Shown here piece after piece: positions 17,634-26,262 of a stretch of DNA of 64,000 nucleotides. Position numbers and translations under genes: made by a program. Origin of the DNA: Streptomyces sp. TS71-3 (lineage in GTDB: Bacteria > Actinomycetota > Actinomycetes > Streptomycetales > Streptomycetaceae); NCBI RefSeq assembly GCF_018327685.1, contig NZ_BNEL01000003.1, forward strand, positions 1,674,001 through 1,738,000. The letters run 5' to 3'. How positions within the stretch are numbered: the first letter of the stretch is position 1; the number at the start of each line of letters is the position of its first letter. The notes below the pieces were generated by a model. It was not told the origin of the DNA. It did not search any database and saw nothing but the letters and a program-made list of their open reading frames with translations.

Positions 17634-19757
17634 ATGGCCGTGCGCAGTCGCCAGGACTGCGGTCGGGGCGAGATCGGCGGCCAAGGGGTGTGTACGGCCT
17701 GCGGACGGCGTCCCACGGGGTCCGCCCGGGACGCCGGGCACGGCCTTGCGGACGCGCCGGCGCGGCAGCGTCCGGAGGCGGGCGTTCCGACGGTGCGCCC
17801 GAACCCCTGGTACGGCCTTGAGCTGGCCGAGGCACTGGGGCCGGGGACCGTCGCGGAGAGCGCCCCGCCCGCGGCGTCCCTGTCGCGGGAACCGGTCCCG
17901 GAGGCGGAACGGTACTGCGCCAATCCCCGGTGCCAGGGAGAGGTCGGCCGCGGGCACGGCGGCGCCCCGGGCCGCATCGCCGGCTTCTGCCCGCGCTGCC
18001 GTACCCCCTTCGACTTCGCCGTGCCCGTCGGCCGGATCGTCGCGGGGCGCTACACCATCGAAGGCCGGCTCGGCTCGGGTGCCAACGGCACGGCGTACCT
18101 CGCCCATGACCGCAACCTGCGGGCCGGCGTGGTCCTCAAGGCCCTGAAGCACACCTCCGTCGCCAGTACGGCCGAGGGCGAGCGGGAGGCGCTGGTCGAC
18201 CTGCGGCACGACAACATCGTGCGGATCCTCGACTTCGAGTCCGAAGGGCCGTACCTCGTGCTGGAGTTCGTGCCGGGCGTGCAGCTCTCGGCCCGCCGGG
18301 ACATCCCGCCGGCCGTCCTCCTCGGCCACGGGATCCGCATCCTCCAGGCGCTGGACCACCTGCACGGCAAGGGCCTGCTGCACTGCGACGTCAAGCCCTC
18401 GAACGTCATCCGGTTCCCCGTCGAGCGCCGCGACGCCCCCGGCGGCCGGGCGGAGGAGCCCGAGCGGCGCGAGGGGGTCCGGCTCATCGACTTCGGTTCG
18501 GTGCGAAAGCAGCGGGAACCAGGACCGATCGAGTCGTTCACCGAGGCGTACGCGCCCCCGCCGAGTGACCCGGAGTGGTCCCGGCCCACCGAGGGCTTCG
18601 ACCTGTTCTGCCTCGGCAGAACGCTGCAGCGGCTCTGCGGCTCCCACCCGAACATGTCCGCCACCACGCCCGGTGCCGACTCGCTGCGCCTGGTGCTGGA
18701 GCGGGCCACGGACACCGCGGTGCCGCAGCGGCGCTTCGCGACGGCGCGCCAGTTCGGTGAGCAGCTCAGTGGCGTGATCCGGCAGGTGGCGGCGGGCTCG
18801 GGCTACCAGGTCATCAGGGCGTCGGCCCTGTTCGGCCCGATGCCCACGGCCCTGCACGGCGGCCTCGGGGCGGCACGCCCGCTCATGCACTGGGTGGCGG
18901 CGAGCCCGGACGACGAGGCGCGGCTGAGCATGCCGGAGCCGTTCCGCACGCCTCGGACCCCGGACATCGCCATGGCGCTCCCGGCGCCTCTTCAGATCCC
19001 CGACGATCCGGACATGACCGAGTCCAGCAAGAGCGCCCTGGCAGGACCGACCTCCGGCTGGCCGGGCGCCGACTGGATCGCCGACATCCTGCTGGCGGAG
19101 GGCAAGGCCCCCGCGTACCGGAAGTGGCTCTACGGCGCGCGGTCCTGGCAGGACACGGAACAGGCCTGGGAGACCTGGCGCGCCATGCTCGGCACAGACA
19201 TCGGCAAGGCCGCCAGGGTGGAGTTCGACACGGCCACGGAGGGCATGACCGGGGAGCGCCCGACCTGCTCGCTGGCGCACGGCGCGCTGTCCGCCATGAA
19301 CTTCCCGTCGCGGCTGAGCCCCGGCAAGGACTACGACTTCGTGCCGTTCTCCTCCAGCGGGCACCTGCAGGTCTCGGCGGACTTCGTCGGCATGTTCACC
19401 GACCGCCCCGCCGCCCGGTCCCTCCTCGCCTACCTGTCCGGCAGCAGGGCCCAGCAGGCTTGGGTGAACTACCGGCAGGGCTATGCGATCTCCGCCAGCA
19501 GCGGGGTCCCGGTGAATGCCTACCGGAACCCAGTGCAGCGCCGGATCGCCGCCATGCTCCAGCCGGAATCCGGCTACCGGCTGTGCTTCAGCGCCGCCGA
19601 CGCCATGGCGCCCGACCTGACCGCCGCCTTCTACCGGGCCGTGCTGGACTACGCGACCGGCGCGGCGAGACTCCAGGACCTTCTCAGCGGCCTGCAACGC
19701 ATCCAGGACGACCGGGGAGGAAGCCCGGTGCCCGACGACGACCTCTGCACCCGGTGA
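17634..19757 (+). CDS. PknG-like Ser/Thr protein kinase fused to a solute-binding-protein-like domain
   Basis: 707 residues from the ATG at 17634, preceded by GGAAGGGGG. An ATG at 17616 overlapping the protease stop is an alternative. Zinc-ribbon-like Cys pairs occur at the N terminus (CGRGEIGGQGVCTACG) and again near 97-125 (CANPRCQ, FCPRCRTPF). The kinase domain has a Gly-rich loop GRLGSGANGTAYLA, Lys169, HCDVKPSN (Asp252) and DFG (Asp286), so it should be active. From about 470 to 700 it resembles the C-terminal lobe of a sugar ABC-transporter binding protein (YDFVPFSSSG, ADFVGMFTDRP), but with no export signal, so it is presumably a cytoplasmic sensor. It probably worked with the adjacent protease in a signalling or conflict system. 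Confidence 0.75.
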   Translation: MAVRSRQDCGRGEIGGQGVCTACGRRPTGSARDAGHGLADAPARQRPEAGVPTVRPNPWYGLELAEALGPGTVAESAPPAASLSREPVPEAERYCANPRCQGEVGRGHGGAPGRIAGFCPRCRTPFDFAVPVGRIVAGRYTIEGRLGSGANGTAYLAHDRNLRAGVVLKALKHTSVASTAEGEREALVDLRHDNIVRILDFESEGPYLVLEFVPGVQLSARRDIPPAVLLGHGIRILQALDHLHGKGLLHCDVKPSNVIRFPVERRDAPGGRAEEPERREGVRLIDFGSVRKQREPGPIESFTEAYAPPPSDPEWSRPTEGFDLFCLGRTLQRLCGSHPNMSATTPGADSLRLVLERATDTAVPQRRFATARQFGEQLSGVIRQVAAGSGYQVIRASALFGPMPTALHGGLGAARPLMHWVAASPDDEARLSMPEPFRTPRTPDIAMALPAPLQIPDDPDMTESSKSALAGPTSGWPGADWIADILLAEGKAPAYRKWLYGARSWQDTEQAWETWRAMLGTDIGKAARVEFDTATEGMTGERPTCSLAHGALSAMNFPSRLSPGKDYDFVPFSSSGHLQVSADFVGMFTDRPAARSLLAYLSGSRAQQAWVNYRQGYAISASSGVPVNAYRNPVQRRIAAMLQPESGYRLCFSAADAMAPDLTAAFYRAVLDYATGAARLQDLLSGLQRIQDDRGGSPVPDDDLCTR

Positions 19758-19806
19758 CCCGGCTCGCACATTCCCCGGGGGCAACGGTGGACGCCGCGCC
19801 CCGGCC

Positions 19807-20460
19807 TCAGCCCCGTGCCACCTTGAGCCCGCGCGGTACCAGCAACCGCTGGGCCAGCGCCAGCAGCCCGTCGGCGATGAGGGCCAGGGCGGCGACCCAC
19901 AGCGCGGCGGCGATGACGCCCTGCAGACCGTAGTTGGCCTGGCCGAGCACGATGTCGCCCAGGCCCCCGCCGCCCGCCACGGTCGCCAGCGTGGCGCTGG
20001 AGATCACGTAGACCACCGCGATCCGGATGCCGGAGAAGAGCAGCGGCAGCGCGAGTGGCAGTTCCACCCTGACGAGGACCTGCCACGCGGTCAGCCCCAT
20101 GCCGCGCGCCGCACGCACCAGGCTCTGGTCGACCTGCTCGACGGCCAGGTACGCCTGGCTGAGGATCGGCGGGATCGCGCAGACCAGCAGCGCGACGGCG
20201 ATGTTGGCGAAGTTGAGCCCGATGACGCCCAGGCCGATGGCGATGACGGCGAGGCTGGGCAGCGCCCTGCCCACGTTGGAGATGCTGGTGGTCAGGAACT
20301 CGCCCCGGTGCAGGTGTCCCAGCCACAGGCCGGCGGGCACGGCGACGACCAGCGAGATGCCGATGACCAGGCCGCACATCCACAGGTGCTGCCCGGTCTT
20401 GTCCAGCAGCAGCGGCAGCTGGTCGCGCATGAAGGTGAATGAGCCCGTGAAGGTGTCCAT
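19807..20460 (-). CDS. Osmoprotectant (glycine betaine/choline-type) ABC transporter permease, OpuCB/OpuCD-like
   Basis: 217 residues with about five membrane helices and the conserved RAARGMGLTAWQVLVRVELPLALPL-type cytoplasmic loop that contacts the ATPase; VGGGGLGDIVLGQ-like sequence near 160 is typical of OpuC/ProW permeases. It begins on the base next to the stop of the other permease gene, so the two are co-translated. It is the last gene of the leftward five-gene operon that begins at 25430. The pair of permeases would form a heterodimeric channel for compatible solutes or related quaternary amines. Confidence 0.88.
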   Translation of the reverse strand: MDTFTGSFTFMRDQLPLLLDKTGQHLWMCGLVIGISLVVAVPAGLWLGHLHRGEFLTTSISNVGRALPSLAVIAIGLGVIGLNFANIAVALLVCAIPPILSQAYLAVEQVDQSLVRAARGMGLTAWQVLVRVELPLALPLLFSGIRIAVVYVISSATLATVAGGGGLGDIVLGQANYGLQGVIAAALWVAALALIADGLLALAQRLLVPRGLKVARG

Positions 20461-21249
20461 CTACGCGATCCTCCTACGGCGCGACCAGGGCGTGAGCAGC
20501 CGGCCGGCGAGCACCAGCAGGCCGTCGGCGGCCAGCGCCAGCGCGACCGCCAGCGCCCCCGCTCCGATGAACTGGGTGTTGAACGGCGACTGGAGCGCCT
20601 TGAGGATCAGGGAGCCGAGCCCCTCGTCGATGACGTAGGCCGCGATGGCGACGGTGCCGATGGTCATCACCGTCGCCACGCGCAGGCCCGAGATGATCGC
20701 GGGCAGCGCCAGGGGGATCTCCACCTTGAAGAGGATCTGCCGCCGGGTCAGCCCCATGCCCCGCCCGGCCCGGATGGCGTCCTGCGGTACCTCGCGCAGC
20801 CCCGTGAGGATGGTGGTGAAGAGCAGGTAGAGGCTGTACGCGACGAGCGCCACCTCCACCGTCAGCACCGAGAAGCCGGTCGCCGGCACCAGCAACTGGA
20901 AGAGGGCGAGCGGCGGCACCGTGTAGAGGAACGACGACACCGCGGAGACCGGCGCGGCGAGCCAGCCCTGGAAGTGCGCGAGTACGGCGGCCGCCAGAGC
21001 GATGGCGAAGCCGATGACGACCGCGATCAGGGTCAGCTCGATGTGCTGCGCGAGCGCGGGCCAGAAGAGGTTCGACCAGTGCGCGGTGAACCAGTCCGTG
21101 CAGAAGGTGGCGTCGTCGGCCACGCACCTGCTGGGCTCGCCGAAGTCGGGGATGACGGGATGGCCGGGACCGCCGGGGCCCCCGCCGGCCGACGCTCCGA
21201 AGGCGGCGGAGCCGAGGGACGCCACGGCCGGCGCGAGTGCGGCGCTCAT
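20461..21249 (-). CDS. Osmoprotectant ABC transporter permease with N-terminal extension
   Basis: 262 residues. The first ~60 residues contain a hydrophobic start, a Gly/Pro-rich stretch and a CVADDATFC segment that may be extracytoplasmic and disulfide-bonded. The remaining ~200 residues are an OpuC-type permease with a RAGRGMGLTRRQILFKVEIPLALP-type ATPase-docking loop. The ATG overlaps the stop of the ATPase gene (ATGA). Partner of the permease at 19807. Confidence 0.87.
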   Translation of the reverse strand: MSAALAPAVASLGSAAFGASAGGGPGGPGHPVIPDFGEPSRCVADDATFCTDWFTAHWSNLFWPALAQHIELTLIAVVIGFAIALAAAVLAHFQGWLAAPVSAVSSFLYTVPPLALFQLLVPATGFSVLTVEVALVAYSLYLLFTTILTGLREVPQDAIRAGRGMGLTRRQILFKVEIPLALPAIISGLRVATVMTIGTVAIAAYVIDEGLGSLILKALQSPFNTQFIGAGALAVALALAADGLLVLAGRLLTPWSRRRRIA

Positions 21250-22298
21250 GCCGCCCCCGCCCTGCGGACGGCGTCGAGGGTCGCGGTGCCCACGACCTGG
21301 CCGTCCGGGCCCGTCACGCGCAGGGCTTCGGTGCCCTCGGCGATCATCAGGGAGAGCGCCGAGCGCAGCGACGCGTCCCGGGGGAGCGAGGGCAGCCGGG
21401 ACGCCCCATCCGCTTCCGCACCCGGCACCGCGGCGCCGGGCGCCGCCAGCTCCAGGTCGGCCAGCCGGATCAGGGTGAGCCGCTTCAGCCCCCGGTCGGC
21501 GCCGACGAAGCGGGCCACGAACTCGTCGGCCGGCTCCTTCAGCAGCGCCTGCGGGGTGTCGTACTGCGCGAGCCGCCCGCCCTGGCGCAGCACGGCGATC
21601 CGCGTGCCCATCTTCACGGCCTCGTCGATGTCGTGGCTGACGAAGATGACGGTCTTCCTGATCCGCTCGTGCAGCGCCAGGAACTCGTCCTGCACCCGCT
21701 CCCGGGTGATCGGGTCCAGCGCGCCGAACGGCTCGTCCATCAGCATCACGGGCGGGTCGGCGGCCAGCGCACGCGCGATGCCGACGCGCTGCTGCTGCCC
21801 CCCGGAGAGCTGCGCCGGATACCGCTTGCCGTACTCCGCGACCGGCAGCCCCACCAGATCGAGCAGTTCGGCCACGCGCGCCTTCGTGCGGCCGCGGTCC
21901 CAGCCGAGGACCTTCGGCACCGTGGCGACGTTGTCCGCTATGGACAGGTGCGGGAAGAGGCCGACCTGCTGGATGACGTATCCGATGGAGCGGCGCAGCT
22001 GGATCCGGTCCATGTCGCGGATGGAGCGGCCGCCGATCGTGATGTCGCCGCTGGTGGGCTCGGTCAGCCGGTTGACCATCATCAGGGCCGTGGTCTTGCC
22101 GCTGCCGGACGGACCGAGCAGGACGCAGACCTCACCGGCCGGGACGGTCAGCGACAGCTCGTCGACGGCCGGCGCCTCCGCGCCCGGGTAGCTCTTCACG
22201 ACCCGGTCGAAGACGATCTCCTGCGCTTCGGCGCGGCCGGCGGCGGCGCCGTCCCGCCCGCTCGCCTCGCTCGTCGGTTGGGTGGTTTCCTGGCTCAT
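21246..22298 (-). CDS. OpuCA-type ABC transporter ATP-binding protein with C-terminal CBS region
   Basis: 350 residues; ATG preceded by CAGGAGAG. Walker A GPSGSGKTT at 62-70, the FPHLSIADNV segment, signature LSGGQQQR near 163 and Walker B VMLMDEPFGALD near 187. The HDIDEAVKMGTRIAVL segment and the C-terminal ~85 residues, containing one recognisable CBS-like repeat, match OpuCA/ProV proteins, where the CBS part senses ionic strength. It energises compatible-solute uptake through the two permeases. Confidence 0.92.
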   Translation of the reverse strand: MSQETTQPTSEASGRDGAAAGRAEAQEIVFDRVVKSYPGAEAPAVDELSLTVPAGEVCVLLGPSGSGKTTALMMVNRLTEPTSGDITIGGRSIRDMDRIQLRRSIGYVIQQVGLFPHLSIADNVATVPKVLGWDRGRTKARVAELLDLVGLPVAEYGKRYPAQLSGGQQQRVGIARALAADPPVMLMDEPFGALDPITRERVQDEFLALHERIRKTVIFVSHDIDEAVKMGTRIAVLRQGGRLAQYDTPQALLKEPADEFVARFVGADRGLKRLTLIRLADLELAAPGAAVPGAEADGASRLPSLPRDASLRSALSLMIAEGTEALRVTGPDGQVVGTATLDAVRRAGAA

Positions 22299-22359
22299 CG
22301 GGGTCTCTCCTGGGTGGGCGGCGGAACGTACGGGCGCGGGCGCGCGGGGTCCGCGGCGC

Positions 22360-23286
22360 TCACGTCATCCCGTTCGCCCGCAGGAAGTCCGTGGCGACCT
22401 CGGAGGGCGCCAGGCGCACGGTGTCGACGGCGCGGTTCATCTCGCGTACGGCCTTGTCGGTGAGCAGGGCGTCGATCCGGTTCAGCACCTTCGCGAAACC
22501 GGGGCCCTGCTGCTCCAGCACGCCCTTGCGCAGCACCGGGGCGAGGTTCTGGTAGCCGTAGAAGCTCTTGGTGTCCGCCAGCAGCGTGTAGCCGCCGTGG
22601 GCGAGCTGGGGGTCGGTGGTGAAGACGTCGGCGGCGTCGACCTGGCCGTGGTCCAGGGCGGGGTACTGGAGGCCGATGTTGAGGGTCTTCACCTCGGTGT
22701 TGCGCAGGCCGTACGCCTTGACGAGCTGGTGGTAGCCCAGCGCCCCGGCGAGGTTGTCGGGGTACTCGCCGAACACGACGTGCGGGGCCCTGCGCAGATC
22801 CGCGATCGTCCTCAGGCCGTACTTCCTGGCGAAGGCGGGCTTCACGCCCACGGCGTCGCGGTTCTGGAACGGCGTCGGCGGCAGCATCGTCAGGCCCCGC
22901 TTCTCCTGGAACGCCTTCGCCTTGCTGAAGGTCTCACCGGCGCTGCCGGGGATCTTCGTCTGCTGGGCCAGCACCTGGAGGATCACGCCCGTGTACTCGG
23001 GGTAGAGGTCGATCTGCCCGGAGGTGAGCGCACCGTCGATGATGTTGGTGCTGCCGATGTTCGACTTGAGCTCGACCTTGTAACCGGCGTTCTGGAGCCC
23101 CTGCTTGTACAGCTCGCCGATGACCCACTCCTCGGTGAACTCCTTCGCGCCGATCACCACCGTGGGCCGCCCGCCGGGAGACTCGGCTCCGCAGCCGCTC
23201 AGCGTGGCGACGCATCCGAGCGCCAGCAGCAGCGCTCCCGCGGCTCGGGGCCGGCTCACGTGCCGGCCCGCTCTTCGGGCGCTCAC
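22360..23286 (-). CDS. Osmoprotectant-type substrate-binding lipoprotein (OpuCC/OsmF-like)
   Basis: 308 residues from a GTG whose last two bases overlap the stop of the hydrolase gene (GTGA). Lipobox LSGC follows a hydrophobic signal. The mature sequence starts with VVIGAKEFTEEWVIGELY and continues NIGSTNIIDGALTSGQIDLYPEYTG, the diagnostic ligand-site region of glycine betaine/choline-binding proteins of the OpuAC family. It captures the ligand outside the membrane for the ATPase/permease genes 61 bp downstream. Confidence 0.92.
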   Translation of the reverse strand: MSARRAGRHVSRPRAAGALLLALGCVATLSGCGAESPGGRPTVVIGAKEFTEEWVIGELYKQGLQNAGYKVELKSNIGSTNIIDGALTSGQIDLYPEYTGVILQVLAQQTKIPGSAGETFSKAKAFQEKRGLTMLPPTPFQNRDAVGVKPAFARKYGLRTIADLRRAPHVVFGEYPDNLAGALGYHQLVKAYGLRNTEVKTLNIGLQYPALDHGQVDAADVFTTDPQLAHGGYTLLADTKSFYGYQNLAPVLRKGVLEQQGPGFAKVLNRIDALLTDKAVREMNRAVDTVRLAPSEVATDFLRANGMT

Positions 23287-25430
23287 ACCTGGTCCCTGGG
23301 TATCGAACGGGTCCAGGTGCGGTCGAACACCTCGCGCTCCGCCGCGCCCGAACCCTCGTACGCGATCAGGCGGTTGACGACGAGGAAGTCCCGCTCGCCG
23401 GCGGTCATCCGGGAGTTGGTGAGGATCCGTACCGCCCACTCACCCCGCGCGACGCGCTCCTCCCGCTCGCACTCGACGCTCGCGGAGAGCGGGTCGCCCT
23501 CCACCAGCCGGAAGCGGTTGAGGTCGCGCGTGCTGTGCCTGAGGCCGTCGGCGCTGTCGCTCATCGAGCTGCCGGCCGGCGTGGCGACGATGATCTGCTC
23601 CCGGTCCACCGGGTCGTACGTCACCCGGCGCGCGCCGGGCGGGGCCTCGCTCTCGATGGTGTGCGGCGGGGGAGGAGACGGCGGGGCGAAGTCGCGCAGC
23701 GCGGCCTCCTCGGCCGGGCGGGGTTCCCGGACGGGGAGGACCAGCTCGCCCTGGCCGGTGTCCAGCTCCAGCGCCACGGGCTGGGGCGAGGGCCACATCC
23801 ACGGCCACAGCGACGCGGAGACCGCCACCCGGATGCGGTTCCCGGCACCGAAGGCGTGGCCCACGGCGAAGAGGGGGACCGTCACGTCGTAGGCCCGGCC
23901 CGGCTGGAGCGGTTCGGGCTCGGCGTGGCCGGCGCGGTGGGTGAGGTTGAGCAGCCCGGTGGTGACGAGCCGGGAGGCGCCGTCCGGCGTCACCTCGCAC
24001 AGCCGCACGGCGAGCTGGGCCTGCGGGCGGTCGCTCGTGACGCGCAGGGTGACCTCGGGGACACCGAGGATCTCCACCCGTTCGGGCAGCGGCGGCCCCG
24101 TGAAGGAGCAGGCCCGCCCGTCGTCGGGTGCCTGGTCGGCGTACTGCCCGGGTACGTCCCCGAACTTGAGGAAGTCGCCGGTCGCGGCGCCGATGGCGAG
24201 CGGCGAGCGCAGCAGCGCTGTGCCCGGGGCCCCGCCCAGCTCGCTCAGGGCTGTCCGGCGGGCGGTGACGCCCGGCGACGGCCAGGACGGCTCGGCGACC
24301 CAGCGTCCCGCGCGGTGCACGCGGTCGGCGCCGAGCGGCGCGGGCTCCGGCATCCACACGCGCAGCCCCGGCTCGTCGTCGATGGCCGGAGCGGTGCCGG
24401 TCGTGCCGTCGGCGCCGTCGGTGCCGTCCGCGGCACCGGGGCGCATCCAGCGGTCGAACCAGCGGACGCACTCGCCGACGAAGTCGATGGCGGGTCCGGG
24501 CAGGCCCTGATGCGGGTAGTTGTGCGCCCAGGGCCCGAGCAGTCCCCTGACCGGGACGCCCGCGTCCGCGAGGCCGCTCATCAACCGGAAGACCGCGCCG
24601 CGGTACTGGTCGAGCCAGCCGCCCACCGCGTACACCGGGACCTTGATCGCGGAGTAGTCCTCGCAGACCGAGCCGTGCTCCCAGTACGCGTCACGGCGCT
24701 GGTGGCCGATCCACTCCTCGGCGTACGGGACGGTCGCCTCCAGCCGCTCCAGCCAGCGCTCCCGCCAGGACTCGCCGAGCACGGCGGGGTCACCGGGGCG
24801 GGCGTTGTAGGCGAGCATCGTCGCCGCCCACGGCAGCATCTCGGAGGCGAGCAGGGCGCCGCCGGCGTAGTGGACGTCGTCGGCGTACCGGTCGTCGGTG
24901 GAGCAGACGGTGACGACGCAGCGCAGCTGGGGCGGGTCGAGCGCGGCGATCTGCAACCCGTTGAAGCCGCCCCAGGACTTGCCGATGATCGCCACCTGCC
25001 CGTCCGACCAGTCCTGCCGCTCGATCCAGGCCAGGACTTCGAGGGCGTCGGCCAGCTCGGTCGGGTGGTACTCGTCGAGCATCACGCCGTCGGAGTCGCC
25101 GCTGCCCCGGCAGTCGACGCGCACCGAGGCGAACCCGGCCTGGGCGAAGGGCCCGTGCAGCGTGACGTCGCGAGGCGCGGTGGCGTCGTTCTTGCGGTAC
25201 GGGATGTACTCCAGCACCGCCGGCACGGGTCCCGAAGCGTCCGCCGGCAGCCAGATCCGCGCGGCGAGCCTGGCCCCGTCCTTGAGGGGTATCCACACGT
25301 GGCGCAGCACGCGCACGGCGTGGTGCGTACGGCCGTCGCCCGCGGCGCGGTGCGAGCCGTCGCGGGGATGCCCCTGCGCGTGACGATGTGCCGTCTCAGC
25401 TGCGGAGTCTGGGCTTCCGGTAGTGGGCAT
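23283..25430 (-). CDS. CocE/NonD-family alpha/beta hydrolase (X-Pro dipeptidyl-peptidase-like)
   Basis: 715 residues. The N-terminal alpha/beta hydrolase has the nucleophile Ser152 in GKSWGGF, a likely acid in GGWLDQYRG and a likely His in GPWAHNYPHQ. The C-terminal half is the jelly-roll domain of the PepX/CocE family (FTGPPLPERVEILGVPEV, FAVGHAFGAGNRIRVAVSASLWP). No signal peptide, so it is intracellular. These enzymes hydrolyse esters or amides such as cocaine, glutaryl-cephalosporins or X-Pro peptides. Its position as first gene of an operon with an osmoprotectant importer, coupled by GTGA, suggests it cleaves something that the transporter brings in. Confidence 0.87.
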   Translation of the reverse strand: MPTTGSPDSAAETAHRHAQGHPRDGSHRAAGDGRTHHAVRVLRHVWIPLKDGARLAARIWLPADASGPVPAVLEYIPYRKNDATAPRDVTLHGPFAQAGFASVRVDCRGSGDSDGVMLDEYHPTELADALEVLAWIERQDWSDGQVAIIGKSWGGFNGLQIAALDPPQLRCVVTVCSTDDRYADDVHYAGGALLASEMLPWAATMLAYNARPGDPAVLGESWRERWLERLEATVPYAEEWIGHQRRDAYWEHGSVCEDYSAIKVPVYAVGGWLDQYRGAVFRLMSGLADAGVPVRGLLGPWAHNYPHQGLPGPAIDFVGECVRWFDRWMRPGAADGTDGADGTTGTAPAIDDEPGLRVWMPEPAPLGADRVHRAGRWVAEPSWPSPGVTARRTALSELGGAPGTALLRSPLAIGAATGDFLKFGDVPGQYADQAPDDGRACSFTGPPLPERVEILGVPEVTLRVTSDRPQAQLAVRLCEVTPDGASRLVTTGLLNLTHRAGHAEPEPLQPGRAYDVTVPLFAVGHAFGAGNRIRVAVSASLWPWMWPSPQPVALELDTGQGELVLPVREPRPAEEAALRDFAPPSPPPPHTIESEAPPGARRVTYDPVDREQIIVATPAGSSMSDSADGLRHSTRDLNRFRLVEGDPLSASVECEREERVARGEWAVRILTNSRMTAGERDFLVVNRLIAYEGSGAAEREVFDRTWTRSIPRDQV

Positions 25431-25460
25431 GGCGGCACATTAGACGATCACTCACTAGGT

Positions 25461-25600
25461 ATATGTCGCCATATCGACGGTTTCGGGGTCCATGTGAACG
25501 GGTGAATATCAACACACGAATGAGCCACGCGGGACTGGGTATTTTAGCCAACCCTGATCACTAAGGCTGGTTGATAAGGCTGGTTGATAAAGTAGCCTTA
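25461..25600. promoter_or_regulatory. Divergent promoter region with palindrome and 13-bp tandem repeats
   Basis: Between the hydrolase gene (minus) and the MarR gene (plus). An ATATG/CATAT inverted repeat lies at 25461-25474 near the hydrolase. On the MarR side are two exact tandem copies of AAGGCTGGTTGAT (25563-25588), and TAAGGCT (25562) pairs with AGCCTTA (25594-25600). These directly precede the MarR start and are plausible MarR operators. The region is noticeably AT-richer than its surroundings. Confidence 0.55.
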
Positions 25601-25604
25601 GCGT

Positions 25605-26045
25605 ATGAACGACGACCTGGACCCCGGTGGAGTCGCCTCGGCCCTGCTGGCCGGCCTCAGCCTTCTGGTGCGCCGGGTGCGCCAGGTGCCGCCCGGCGGC
25701 GGGCTCACGATGCCCGAGCGGACGGCCCTGTCGCTCCTGGACCGCTCCGGCCCCACCACCTCCTCGGCGCTGGCCCGGGAGGTGCAGATCACCGCGCAGG
25801 CCATGGGGGCGACGCTCAAGGCACTGCGGACCCGTGGCCTGGTCGAACGGCGCCCGGATCCGGACGACGGCAGGCGCGTGGTGCTGACGGTGACCGACGC
25901 CGGAACGCAGGCGCTGAAGGACAAGCGCAACGCTCGCGCCGAACTCCTCGCCCAGGCCCTGACCGGCGGCGCGTTCACCCCCGAGGAGCTGGAACGGCTC
26001 GCGGCGGCCGCGCCTCTGCTGGAGCGGCTGGCACGGAACATCTGA
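25605..26045 (+). CDS. MarR-family transcriptional regulator
   Basis: 146 residues. Winged-helix core LTMPERTALSLLDRSGPTTSSALAREVQITAQAMGATLK-like (about 35-75) with the wing DPDDGRRVVLTVTDAG (about 85-100), flanked by dimerisation helices. Such regulators respond to phenolics or oxidants and usually repress their own operon; repeats immediately upstream of its ATG support autoregulation. A small ORF and a PEBP gene follow on the same strand. Confidence 0.9.
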   Translation: MNDDLDPGGVASALLAGLSLLVRRVRQVPPGGGLTMPERTALSLLDRSGPTTSSALAREVQITAQAMGATLKALRTRGLVERRPDPDDGRRVVLTVTDAGTQALKDKRNARAELLAQALTGGAFTPEELERLAAAAPLLERLARNI

Positions 26046-26085
26046 CGCCGACGGAGAGCCGCCATCCACAGGAGGAACGACATCC

Positions 26086-26262
26086 ATGGCACTGACAACG
26101 ATCGACCCCATGCCCTCGCCCCCGCCCACCCCCACGCCCGCGCTCGTCGCGACCGCCCCTGACGCCGGCGCCCACCGCCGCAGCACCGAACGCGCGTTCC
26201 CCGAACTCGGCGGGACCGCCGCCACCGCCGAGTTCACCGTCATGGCCGGGGTGGCGCGATGA
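26086..26262 (+). CDS. Small hypothetical protein, possibly only a translational leader
   Basis: 58 codons from the ATG at 26086, which has GGAGGA 9 bp upstream, the best ribosome binding site in this stretch. The product is Pro-rich at the start and shows no recognised domain. Its TGA overlaps the ATG of the next gene (ATGA), so its translation would couple to that gene. It may be a real small protein, a truncated gene remnant or a leader peptide. Confidence 0.45.
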   Translation: MALTTIDPMPSPPPTPTPALVATAPDAGAHRRSTERAFPELGGTAATAEFTVMAGVAR

